From Ruminococcus flavefaciens (GTDB lineage: Bacteria > Bacillota > Clostridia > Oscillospirales > Ruminococcaceae): a DNA stretch of 6,380 nt. The notes beneath the pieces are model-generated. The model did no database searches, was not told the DNA's origin, and saw only the letters and a program-made list of their open reading frames with translations. The stretch is from contig SFMO01000076.1 of NCBI GenBank assembly GCA_004554385.1, forward strand, positions 1 through 6,380. Reading direction: 5' to 3'. A program made the translations under genes and the position numbers. Shown piece by piece: positions 1 to 5,359 of the stretch; position 1 is the first letter of the stretch, and the number at the start of each line of letters is the position of its first letter.

Positions 1-51
1 ACAATTCACTGGATTGTTTTCGGAATTCACCCTTGCGGGGCGCTTTGTAAC

Positions 52-123
52 TGTGGGGCTTTGCCCCACACCCCACAAGGGCTGTCAGCCCTTGACCTGA
101 CCAAAGGAACACAGTCCCTTTGG
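52..123. repeat. GC-rich triple-hairpin intergenic repeat
   Basis: Three perfect or near-perfect stem-loops follow one another. The first pairs 52-59 with 63-70 (TGTGGGGC/GCCCCACA, 3-nt loop). The second pairs 76-83 with 87-94 (CAAGGGCT/AGCCCTTG, 3-nt loop). The third pairs 101-107 with 117-123 (CCAAAGG/CCTTTGG). There is no open reading frame of useful length, and the GC content is well above the flanking DNA. From memory, similar strings of hairpins recur between genes in Ruminococcus and relatives, so I call it a dispersed repeat; only one copy is visible here. Its limits are uncertain and it may extend to the left edge and to about 145. Confidence 0.5.
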
Positions 124-226
124 AATCCCGTTCATGGGCTCAGCGTACTTATCGCGCTGTAAGCGATGTACAAATATCATTTCTTATATTATTAAGCGAG
201 TTTACGAGCGACAACGTGGCAAGCGG

Positions 227-255
227 TCGAGCTGGCTCAGCTCGAAATTTTTATT
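227..255 (+). terminator. Hairpin plus T-rich tract, weak terminator candidate
   Basis: TCGAGCT (227-233) pairs with AGCTCGA (239-245) around a 5-nt loop, and AAATTTTTATTT-like sequence follows on the plus strand. This could end a rightward transcript entering from the left edge. The stem is only 7 bp and the T run starts after several As, so it would be weak. It could equally be part of the neighbouring hairpin repeat. Confidence 0.3.
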
Positions 256-266
256 TATCTAAACTA

Positions 267-295
267 ATTATATAGTGTTTGCACTGTATTGTCAA
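267..295 (-). promoter_or_regulatory. Perfect-consensus sigma-A promoter firing leftward
   Basis: On the minus strand TTGACA (295-290) is followed by exactly 17 nt and TATAAT (272-267), so both boxes match the vegetative consensus at every position. The expected start is near 260. Transcription would run left through the 227-245 hairpin and the 52-123 repeat and out of the window. No open reading frame of note lies between the promoter and the left edge, so the product is either a non-coding RNA or a gene beyond the window. It lies only a few bases beyond the end of the upstream operon's terminator. Confidence 0.75.
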
Positions 296-297
296 CG

Positions 298-331
298 AAA
301 AAATCCCTGTCCGAGTGCTGCGGACAGGGAT
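298..331 (-). terminator. Intrinsic terminator of the sigma-factor operon
   Basis: An 11-bp perfect stem (303-313 with 321-331, 7-nt loop) is followed on the minus strand by a run of Ts (303-298). There is no T run on the plus-strand side, so it acts leftward only. It ends the three-gene minus-strand operon about 115 nt beyond the last stop codon. The 332-445 trailer between them contains small inverted repeats (AAGGA/TCCTT at 337-350) and an SD-like AAGGGGGA just after the stop codon, but no canonical start codon at a workable distance. I recognise no RNA family in it. Confidence 0.9.
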
Positions 332-445
332 AGTTCAAGGATCGCTCCTTACCATATCTGAAGCTGTAGTTAACTGCGTAAAGCCAAGCCCGTGCAGATG
401 GACTTTCAGCTGACACAGCCGTTATTATCGGTTGTCCCCCTTACT

Positions 446-1270
446 TCAGCTCCGTCTGGATTTTTTATTCTGCAGGAACAGTGCAACCGCTCCTGCACTG
501 CAAAGAGCCGTGAACGTCAGTACAGGCGGCTTATTACCTGTATTCGGAGCGCTTTCAGCTCTTACAGCCGTTGTTGATACCGCAGCAGTCTTTGCCGTGC
601 CCGATGATGAAGAGGGCACGGTGACTGTGCTCTTTGTCTCTGTCATCCTTCTGACCGATACTTGAGATGTTACAGTTGATGACGTTACGCTTTGACTTGT
701 TGTCTTTGCTTTTGTAGAAGGCTTTGAACCCGTTGTAACCTTTGTCGTTGTAGTTATCTTCGTTGTGGTTGTTGTCGAGGTGGTGGATACCGTAGTTGAA
801 ACAGGCTTCTCGTCTACCCATACACCTGATGCAGTATTCTCCGCTGTCTGTGTTCGCACCTCTGATCCGCCGCTGAGAACACCGTTTGCGTAATGTACAC
901 ATACTACTCTGTAGTAGTATCCGCCCACAACGTTGACTGTATATCCGTCCAGATTATAGTATCTTCTGTCCTTTGACGTCCTGTCTCCCACAGTCAGCTC
1001 ATCCTGCCAGTTTCTTCCGTCACTGCTTCGCTGTACAACTATATTCTTCAAGCCCACCTCATTCATCTTTCCAGATACCTGAGTTTTAGCGGTTATCTCA
1101 AGGAGACCTCTTCCTGCCGATGAACATCTTACAGAGCATTTTTCTATTAGTCCGATCGCCTTCTGATACTGCTCATAGTAGCTGTTATCCGCCGATACAG
1201 CATTCATCTGTACAGGTGCGCCCACAAGCAGCAGTCCTAAAAAGGCAGCTGTAATGTATTTCTTCTTCAT
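446..1270 (-). CDS. Secreted Thr-rich protein with C-terminal sortase sorting signal
   Basis: A 274-residue protein built for export and covalent attachment to the cell wall. Residues 1-27 are a signal peptide: a KKK start, a hydrophobic core (ITAAFLGLLLVGAPV), and a likely cut after VSA. Residues about 38-153 form a compact, probably beta-rich domain with the stretch GYYYRVVCVHYANG at 117-130; I recall similar domains in exported Ruminococcus proteins but cannot name a family. Residues about 156-235 are a Thr/Ser/Lys linker. The C-terminus is a sorting signal: APNTG at 241-245 (an LPXTG variant), a hydrophobic segment at about 249-267, and the basic tail KKSRRS. The start ATG has GAGGG 7 nt upstream, overlapping the stop codon of the preceding gene (10-nt gap), which suggests translational coupling. 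It is the last gene of the sigma-factor operon. Its ligand or function is unknown. Confidence 0.85.
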   Translation of the reverse strand: MKKKYITAAFLGLLLVGAPVQMNAVSADNSYYEQYQKAIGLIEKCSVRCSSAGRGLLEITAKTQVSGKMNEVGLKNIVVQRSSDGRNWQDELTVGDRTSKDRRYYNLDGYTVNVVGGYYYRVVCVHYANGVLSGGSEVRTQTAENTASGVWVDEKPVSTTVSTTSTTTTTKITTTTKVTTGSKPSTKAKTTSQSVTSSTVTSQVSVRRMTETKSTVTVPSSSSGTAKTAAVSTTAVRAESAPNTGNKPPVLTFTALCSAGAVALFLQNKKSRRS

Positions 1271-1280
1271 TCCGCTGCCC

Positions 1281-2330
1281 TCACTTCGTCACAGATTCCG
1301 AGGGATACGGAACAAAGCTCTCAGCTATTACCATGAGCTCATTGTAATTGACTCCCGAGCCGTGAAGGGTATAGACCGTATTATCGCAGACGAAAACTGC
1401 GGTGCATTTAGAGTCGTCACCCATTATGAAGCCGCTTACCTTGTCTCCTCTGAATATCTCATAATCATCACTGTCACTTGGAACAAGTACATTTGGCATG
1501 AGCTCCTCCGAGTAATAGCTTTCCACAGTAATATCCAGAATCGAGTTCTCGTTTTCAAAGGTGAAATAGCAGTCATTTGAATCCTTAAGTTTTTCGTTCT
1601 GGAAATCTGTACAGCTCATATCTTCAAATCCCGAGGGCAGGAATGTGGGATAGCAGGGATACAAGCCTGCTTCCTCAGCCTTGCTGAGCATTTCCATTGC
1701 CATGCTCCGTGCTGAGCTGTCGCACGCACTCAGAGCCTCAGCATTTGGATCGCTGTTTGCAGCAGGAATACCGGTTGTAGTAATTTCAGCAGCCGCACCT
1801 GTCGTCAACATGGTCATTGTGGTATTTCCCGTTGCCGTGTATGCGGCAGTGGTAGTGGTCATAGCTCCTGATACATGAGTTGCAGCAGGAATAGTAGTTG
1901 TGGTAGTTGTTGTAACATTCACATCAGGAGCAGCAGGCTCAATTTCTCTGAGCTGATTTGTGTCTATACTGAACCCTGATCTCGCCATATTTATCATCGC
2001 TTCAAAGACGTTTGAGCCGTATGTTCTGAGGGTATAGCAGTTGAGGACGATGCAGACTGCGGCACAGGCGCAGATAGCTGCCGCCCATCTTCTGAGCAGT
2101 ACGAGCCTGCTTCGTTTTTCTCTTGCTCTGACCTCTGAGAGGACTTCATCCGCTCTGACAGGCAACGGAACCTCTTCATCATTAATACAGACCATAGCGT
2201 CGGTGATTTCCTTAATGGCATCAAGATCACGCTCCTCTATCGGTTTGGCAAGCTCTTCATTCAGAAGTGCCTGCAGATCTTCAAGCATACTCTTATCAGA
2301 AAGCTTATCTGTGATAGCTTTATTCTTCAA
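1281..2330 (-). CDS. Membrane anti-sigma-like protein with DUF4367-like outer domain
   Basis: A 349-residue single-pass membrane protein, probably the anti-sigma factor for the gene just upstream. Residues 1-78 are a charged, helical cytoplasmic part, where sigma binding would be expected; the HxxxCxxC zinc motif of ZAS-type anti-sigma factors is absent. A membrane segment spans about 82-101 after an Arg-rich stop. Residues about 139-187 are a Thr/Ala-rich linker including seven Thr in a row. Residues about 203-340 resemble DUF4367 domains (YPTFLPSGFED near the start, VYTLHGSGVNYNELMVIAESF near the end). I chose TTG at 2330 because AAGGAG lies 8 nt upstream; the in-frame GTG at 2339 touches that SD and has no spacing. 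The stop overlaps the SD of the next gene, and the sigma gene ends 34 nt upstream. The anti-sigma role is inferred from topology and gene order; the fold assignment is by memory. Confidence 0.75.
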   Translation of the reverse strand: MKNKAITDKLSDKSMLEDLQALLNEELAKPIEERDLDAIKEITDAMVCINDEEVPLPVRADEVLSEVRAREKRSRLVLLRRWAAAICACAAVCIVLNCYTLRTYGSNVFEAMINMARSGFSIDTNQLREIEPAAPDVNVTTTTTTTIPAATHVSGAMTTTTAAYTATGNTTMTMLTTGAAAEITTTGIPAANSDPNAEALSACDSSARSMAMEMLSKAEEAGLYPCYPTFLPSGFEDMSCTDFQNEKLKDSNDCYFTFENENSILDITVESYYSEELMPNVLVPSDSDDYEIFRGDKVSGFIMGDDSKCTAVFVCDNTVYTLHGSGVNYNELMVIAESFVPYPSESVTK

Positions 2331-2364
2331 CGGTATCACTCCTTAATATGATAGCGTCCGCAGA

Positions 2365-2838
2365 TCATTTATCGGCGGCGCGAAGCTTCTTTTTTATCTT
2401 GTGTATCTTTCTGTAAAGTGCCGGCAGGGATAATCCGAGCCGTTTTGCCGCTTCGTTTCTTTGTCCGTAGTCGCTGTCGTAATAGAGCTCAAGAAGCTTT
2501 CGCTCGTCAGGCTCAAGGACGTCAAGCAGACTTTCATCTGTATCGTCAAATCCACCGCTGTCTGCAATATTCATAGCCTCAGCGCTCTCCTCAAGGCTGA
2601 CTGAAGGCGGGGTTCTGCGCAGGAACGCCTTTATAACATTATCAGCTGTTCTGTACAGCCATAATCTGATATTTTCAGTTTCCTCAAGCCTGTCATGCTT
2701 CGAAAAGAAAACCACGAATACCTCCTGTGTACAGTCCTCTGCGGAATGATAGCTGCAGCCGAGCTTTGCGTAGCAATAGCTGAATATCTCACGGTAGTAT
2801 CTCTCTATTATAAGCGCGCAATGTTCAGGCTCTATCAA
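2365..2838 (-). CDS. ECF-type sigma-70 family RNA polymerase sigma factor
   Basis: A 157-residue sigma factor with only regions 2 and 4, the usual ECF size. Region 2 covers about 11-75: YYREIFSYCYAKLG, then the DCTQEVFVVFF motif at 35-45 (core-polymerase contact) and IRLWLYRTADNVIKAFLRR at 57-75 (-10 melting and recognition). Region 4 covers about 105-152, with LEPDERKLLELYY and a helix-turn-helix EAAKRLGLSLPALYRKIHKIKKKL that would read a -35 element. The linker (76-104) is acidic. I place the start at TTG 2838 because GGAAGGAAG ends 8 nt upstream. The ATG at 2898 has no SD and would add 20 residues that do not look like sigma sequence, and the GTG at 2847 abuts the SD. It is first in a three-gene operon with a membrane protein that probably holds it inactive. 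Target promoters are unknown; no obvious ECF-type promoter marks its own operon, which has a vegetative promoter instead. Confidence 0.88.
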   Translation of the reverse strand: MIEPEHCALIIERYYREIFSYCYAKLGCSYHSAEDCTQEVFVVFFSKHDRLEETENIRLWLYRTADNVIKAFLRRTPPSVSLEESAEAMNIADSGGFDDTDESLLDVLEPDERKLLELYYDSDYGQRNEAAKRLGLSLPALYRKIHKIKKKLRAADK

Positions 2839-2934
2839 CAGCTTCACTTCCTTCCGCCGATAAGCTTCTCGTAATATAAATGCCGCAAAAATGTACACTT
2901 TTTTTCACTAAGCCTTATCTTTGTACGCCTGCAC

Positions 2935-2969
2935 AAAAACTGCGGCATTAATTTAGCCATTATTGCCGC
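2935..2969 (-). promoter_or_regulatory. Terminator-like hairpin in the sigma operon leader (possible attenuator)
   Basis: In the leader RNA, GCGGCA-A-TAAT (from 2969) can pair with ATTA-A-TGCCGC (ending at 2942): 6 bp, one mismatch, 4 bp, with a 6-nt loop. An A, a G and TTTTT (2939-2935) follow, the layout of an intrinsic terminator between promoter and first gene. A second copy of GCGGCATTTAT (2886-2876) could pair with the same TGCCGC arm over 8 contiguous bp and so compete with the terminator. This is a structural reading only. Confidence 0.4.
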
Positions 2970-3055
2970 GGATGTCATGCTATATTATTGATGCACCAAC
3001 TAAATCTTGAATCTGATATTTCGTCTGAACTTCAGGATCTGATTGCCGCATCAAT

Positions 3056-3084
3056 ATTTTATCACTTTGTCAGCCCTTTGTCAA
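3056..3084 (-). promoter_or_regulatory. Promoter of the sigma-factor operon
   Basis: On the minus strand TTGACA (3084-3079, perfect) is followed by 17 nt and TAAAAT (3061-3056, five of six). The predicted start is near 3049, giving a leader of about 210 nt before the TTG start at 2838. The -35 box is the first unit of a direct repeat TGACAAAG...TGACAAAG spaced 11 bp (plus-strand 3065-3072 and 3076-3083), so a regulator could bind over the promoter itself. Confidence 0.75.
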
Positions 3085-3102
3085 TTCCGGATCTCTCAAA
3101 AA

Positions 3103-3120
3103 CTGTAATCAAACTGTAAT
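3103..3120. promoter_or_regulatory. 11-bp-phased direct repeat, OmpR/PhoB-family-like operator
   Basis: CTGTAAT-CAAA-CTGTAAT on the plus strand is a 7-bp unit repeated exactly with an 11-bp period. The layout and bases are close to the enterobacterial Pho box (CTGTCAT, 4 nt, CTGTCAY). It sits 18 nt upstream of the -35 box of the leftward sigma operon promoter, a usual place for an activator. OmpR-family regulators commonly bind such repeats; which one acts here cannot be told, and PhoP sites in Firmicutes usually look different (TTAACA repeats). Confidence 0.45.
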
Positions 3121-3183
3121 AATTAGCCGAAGAGGATAAATGCGGCGCCCAAATGGCAATTTAAGTTCTTAAAACTATTTAAA

Positions 3184-3199
3184 AGGTTCATATGAACCT
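3184..3199. repeat. 16-bp perfect palindrome AGGTTCATATGAACCT
   Basis: A perfect palindrome lying between the two divergent promoters, with TTTTT at 3201-3205. No gene ends here, so a role as an operator for a dimeric regulator, or as an insulating terminator for a short transcript, is more likely than a gene terminator. A smaller dyad TTAAG-TT-CTTAA lies nearby at 3161-3172. An imperfect direct repeat (GCATAAATAC/GCATTTATAC at 3230 and 3246) also lies between the palindrome and the rightward -35 box. Confidence 0.5.
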
Positions 3200-3278
3200 A
3201 TTTTTGAGATATTTGCTTCTGTGCATTATGCATAAATACAGGTTTGCATTTATACAAGTTGTAATTAATTGTATGATA

Positions 3279-3307
3279 TTGACAAAGCTATAAAAATAAT
3301 ATATAAT
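3279..3307 (+). promoter_or_regulatory. Perfect-consensus promoter of the flotillin gene
   Basis: TTGACA (3279-3284), 17 nt, TATAAT (3302-3307): a complete match to the vegetative consensus, with AT-rich DNA upstream. The expected start near 3314 gives a leader of about 75 nt. That leader contains ATGCGG (3314-3319), which can pair with CCGCAT (3353-3358), and an overlapping small hairpin GTGCT/AGCAC (3348-3352 with 3360-3364). Confidence 0.85.
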
Positions 3308-3388
3308 ACTATCATGCGGTCGAGATAAGTCGATCGCTGTAAAACAAGTGCTCCGCATAAGCACATTTTATATGATATGGAGGTTTAT

Positions 3389-4993
3389 ATGTTTGACAAC
3401 ATCAACTGGGGAATCGTAATCCCTGCCGGAATCGGCATCATCCTATTACTCATTATAATATTCACAGGTTACATAAAAGCTCCGCCGGATACCGCGTATA
3501 TAATCTCAGGTCTGAGAAAAAAGATCATAATCGGTAAGGCAAGCATCCGTATTCCTTTCTTCGAGCGTGTTGATAAGCTGAAGCTTCAGCTCATCGCCGT
3601 AGATGTAAAGACATCAAGCGCTGTTCCTACAGCAGACTACATCAACATCAATGTTGATGCAAACGTTAACGTTAAGGTCAGCAGCGATCCAATGCTCATA
3701 AAGCTTGGCGCTGAGAACTTCCTTAACAAGGACACAGCTTATGTTGCTAAGGTCGCAAGAGAGGTACTCGAAGGTAATATGCGTGAGATCGTTGGTCAGA
3801 TGTCCCTTGAGGCTATGGTCAATGACCGTAAGGCATTCGCTGAAAAGGTTCAGGAAAACGCAGCTCCCGACCTCAACAGAATGGGACTTGAGATCGTTTC
3901 CTTCAACGTTCAGAACTTTACCGATGACCAGAACCTTATAGAAAATCTCGGTATCGACAATACCACTAAGATCCAGAAGAAGGCTGCTATCGCACGTGCC
4001 GAGTCCGAAAAGGAAATCGAGATCGCAAAGGCTCAGGCTAAGAAAGAAGCCAACGATGCTAAGATACTGGCTGAGACCGAGATCGCTCAGAAGAACAATG
4101 AGCTTGCAATCCGTCAGGCTGAACTCAAGAAAGAAGCTGATACTCAGCTCGCTATCGCTGACGCTGCTTATGAGATCCAGAAGGAAGAGCAGCGTAAGTC
4201 AATCGAAGTTTCAAAGGCTAACGCTAATATCGCTGCTTCCGAAAAGGACGTTGAGCTCAAGGCTCGCGAGGCAGAGGTAACTGAAAAGGCTCTCGAAGCT
4301 CAGATCAAGAAAAAGGCTGAGGCTGACCGCTACAAGGCTCAGCAGGAAGCCGACGCCAAGCTCTATCAGCTCAAGAAAGAGGCTGAGGCTGATCGTTTCC
4401 AGCGTGAGCAGGAGGCTGAGGCTCAGAAGGCTGAGGCTGAAGCTCAGAAGTATGCCAAGATGCAGGAAGCTGAAGGTATCGCTGCCGTAGGTAAGGCTGA
4501 AGCGGACGCTATCCGCGCTAAAGGTCTTGCTGAGGCTGAAGGTATCAACGCTAAGGCTGAGGCTATGAAGAAGTACGGCGAAGCTGCTGTACTCGAAATG
4601 TACTTCAAGGCTCTGCCTGAGGTTGTCAAGAATGCCGCTACTCCTCTGTCACAGGTTGACAAGATCACAATGTACGGCGAAGGCAACTCCAGCAAGCTTG
4701 TTGGTGACATCATTGATTCTACCACAAGGATCACCGACGGACTTACTGCTTCAACAGGTGTTGACATCAGAGCTCTGCTGGCAGGCTTCCTCGGCGGCAA
4801 GATGGCTGCTCCTAAGACTGCTCCGGCTGCTTCGACTGCTGCTCCTGCAGCTGAACAGAACAGCACAGACAGCGGCGATTACATCTACAGCTACGACGAA
4901 AACAGAGATACTCAGGACCATTACGGCGACGGAGATACTCAGTACTACACTGACAACAACTCCAGCGGCGACAATAATATGCCCGAAGTATAA
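3389..4993 (+). CDS. Flotillin-like SPFH membrane scaffold protein
   Basis: A 534-residue flotillin-type protein, which in other bacteria assembles membrane microdomains. A short N-terminus is followed by one membrane segment at about 8-28 (GIVIPAGIGIILLLIIIFTGYI). The SPFH/band-7 domain covers about 30-190, with APPDTAYIISGLRKK at its start and a conserved-type EIVSFNVQNFTDD near its end. Residues about 195-395 are the Glu/Ala-rich coiled coil of flotillins, then a C-terminal assembly region (about 396-470) ending in LLAGFLGG. A tail from 471 is added: first Ala/Pro-rich, then Asp/Tyr/Asn-rich (GDYIYSYDENRD and on), ending MPEV. The total is a little longer than B. subtilis FloT because of the tail. 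I chose ATG 3389 because GGAGG ends 5 nt upstream; the in-frame ATG at 3377 overlaps that SD. It is monocistronic here, with its own promoter and terminator, and the NfeD-type partner often found beside floT is not visible. Confidence 0.92.
   Translation: MFDNINWGIVIPAGIGIILLLIIIFTGYIKAPPDTAYIISGLRKKIIIGKASIRIPFFERVDKLKLQLIAVDVKTSSAVPTADYININVDANVNVKVSSDPMLIKLGAENFLNKDTAYVAKVAREVLEGNMREIVGQMSLEAMVNDRKAFAEKVQENAAPDLNRMGLEIVSFNVQNFTDDQNLIENLGIDNTTKIQKKAAIARAESEKEIEIAKAQAKKEANDAKILAETEIAQKNNELAIRQAELKKEADTQLAIADAAYEIQKEEQRKSIEVSKANANIAASEKDVELKAREAEVTEKALEAQIKKKAEADRYKAQQEADAKLYQLKKEAEADRFQREQEAEAQKAEAEAQKYAKMQEAEGIAAVGKAEADAIRAKGLAEAEGINAKAEAMKKYGEAAVLEMYFKALPEVVKNAATPLSQVDKITMYGEGNSSKLVGDIIDSTTRITDGLTASTGVDIRALLAGFLGGKMAAPKTAPAASTAAPAAEQNSTDSGDYIYSYDENRDTQDHYGDGDTQYYTDNNSSGDNNMPEV
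4313..4566 (+). repeat. Low-complexity coding repeats (Glu-Ala) in the flotillin coiled coil
   Basis: AAGGCTGAGGCTGA occurs at 4313-4326 and 4427-4440, with close relatives at 4381-4392 and 4553-4564; all encode (K)AEA(E/D) units in frame. These are near-identical DNA repeats inside one gene, so in-frame length changes by recombination or slippage are possible. They reflect the flotillin EA repeat, not a mobile element. Confidence 0.6.
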
Positions 4994-5003
4994 AAAATTC
5001 TTC

Positions 5004-5039
5004 AGCTCCCCGATGATATGCGGTCATCGGGGAGCTTTT
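5004..5039 (+). terminator. Intrinsic terminator of the flotillin gene
   Basis: A 13-bp perfect stem (AGCTCCCCGATGA at 5004-5016 with its complement at 5024-5036, 7-nt loop) is followed by TTT. It begins 10 nt after the flotillin stop codon. The AAAAAA run just left of it could give weak leftward activity, but no leftward gene ends here. Confidence 0.92.
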
Positions 5040-5070
5040 CATATTCCTTCAATGGGATAAATGCTGTTGG

Positions 5071-5155
5071 TATGCTATGGATAGCATAATAGTGATATGC
5101 AAAGCACAAAAGTGCAGTTCTGTAAATTTGTCCTGTATATCATCGAACCGCACTT
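5071..5155. repeat. Two inverted repeats in the gene-free stretch before the AraC gene
   Basis: TATGCTAT-GG-ATAGCATA (5071-5088) is a perfect 8-bp-arm dyad. AAGTGC-A-GTTC (5110-5120) pairs with GAAC-C-GCACTT (5145-5155), with one mismatch and a 24-nt loop. They lie after the flotillin terminator and about 90-170 bp upstream of the AraC promoter. They may be operators or remnants of a small structured RNA; no promoter I trust precedes them and no gene is present. Confidence 0.4.
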
Positions 5156-5207
5156 ACCTGATGTTGCCATTTTTTCTTTTCATATTGCGCAAAATTTGGT
5201 TGGTCTA

Positions 5208-5236
5208 TTTGTATAGTTTTCACAAAGTTATACAAA
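5208..5236. promoter_or_regulatory. Inverted repeat abutting the AraC promoter
   Basis: TTTGTATA (5208-5215) is repeated inverted as TATACAAA (5229-5236) with a 13-bp spacer, so the half-sites are two helical turns apart centre to centre (21 bp). The right arm ends 5 bp before the -35 box of the AraC-family gene, a position that suits an activator. The binding protein is unknown, and autoregulation is one option. Confidence 0.4.
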
Positions 5237-5241
5237 AAGCA

Positions 5242-5270
5242 TTTACAAAATACGGCATATAGATTATAAT
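5242..5270 (+). promoter_or_regulatory. Promoter of the AraC-family regulator
   Basis: TTTACA (5242-5247), 17 nt, TATAAT (5265-5270): five of six and six of six matches to the vegetative consensus. The expected start is near 5277, giving a leader of about 83 nt. Confidence 0.75.
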
Positions 5271-5305
5271 GGTATTAGCACAATAGATTAGCACATGAAA
5301 AAAAC

Positions 5306-5331
5306 AGCAATATTTGGTCAACAATATTGCT
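5306..5331. promoter_or_regulatory. Dyad in the AraC leader
   Basis: AGCAATATT (5306-5314) pairs with AATATTGCT (5323-5331) around an 8-nt loop, between the promoter and the SD (GAGGGGGGG, 5343-5351). As DNA it could be an operator just downstream of the start site; as RNA it would form a 9-bp AU-rich hairpin 11 nt before the SD. No T run follows, so it is not a terminator. Confidence 0.4.
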
Positions 5332-5359
5332 TAAAATGCCTCGAGGGGGGGCGAATCTG

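Noticed and set aside
1..250. CRISPR array suggested by the repeated hairpins
   Set aside because: The three hairpins have different sequences and no equal-length spacers; this is a composite intergenic repeat.
332..445. A possible small gene or riboswitch in the operon trailer, prompted by an SD-like AAGGGGGA after the stop codon
   Set aside because: No ATG, GTG or TTG lies at a usable distance, and I could match the stretch to no known RNA family; it is best left as a structured 3' untranslated region.
2041..2346. Plus-strand reading frames opposite the anti-sigma gene, including a 101-codon one
   Set aside because: They are complements of a well-supported gene with SD, coupling and membrane topology. 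Ser/Ala/Leu-rich composition is what antisense of such a gene gives.
2839..2898. Sigma-factor start at ATG 2898
   Set aside because: There is no SD upstream, the extra 20 residues do not resemble sigma region 2, and they overlap the leader pairing element at 2876-2886. TTG 2838 has a good SD.
4444..4866. A 140-codon minus-strand reading frame opposite flotillin
   Set aside because: It is the antisense of the repetitive Glu/Ala coding region; it has no SD or promoter, and the opposite strand encodes a clear flotillin.
5077..5262. A 61-codon plus-strand reading frame with a hydrophobic stretch, before the AraC gene
   Set aside because: It has no SD, its start lies inside the 5071-5088 dyad, its codons are unlike those of the neighbouring genes, and its end runs into the AraC promoter region.
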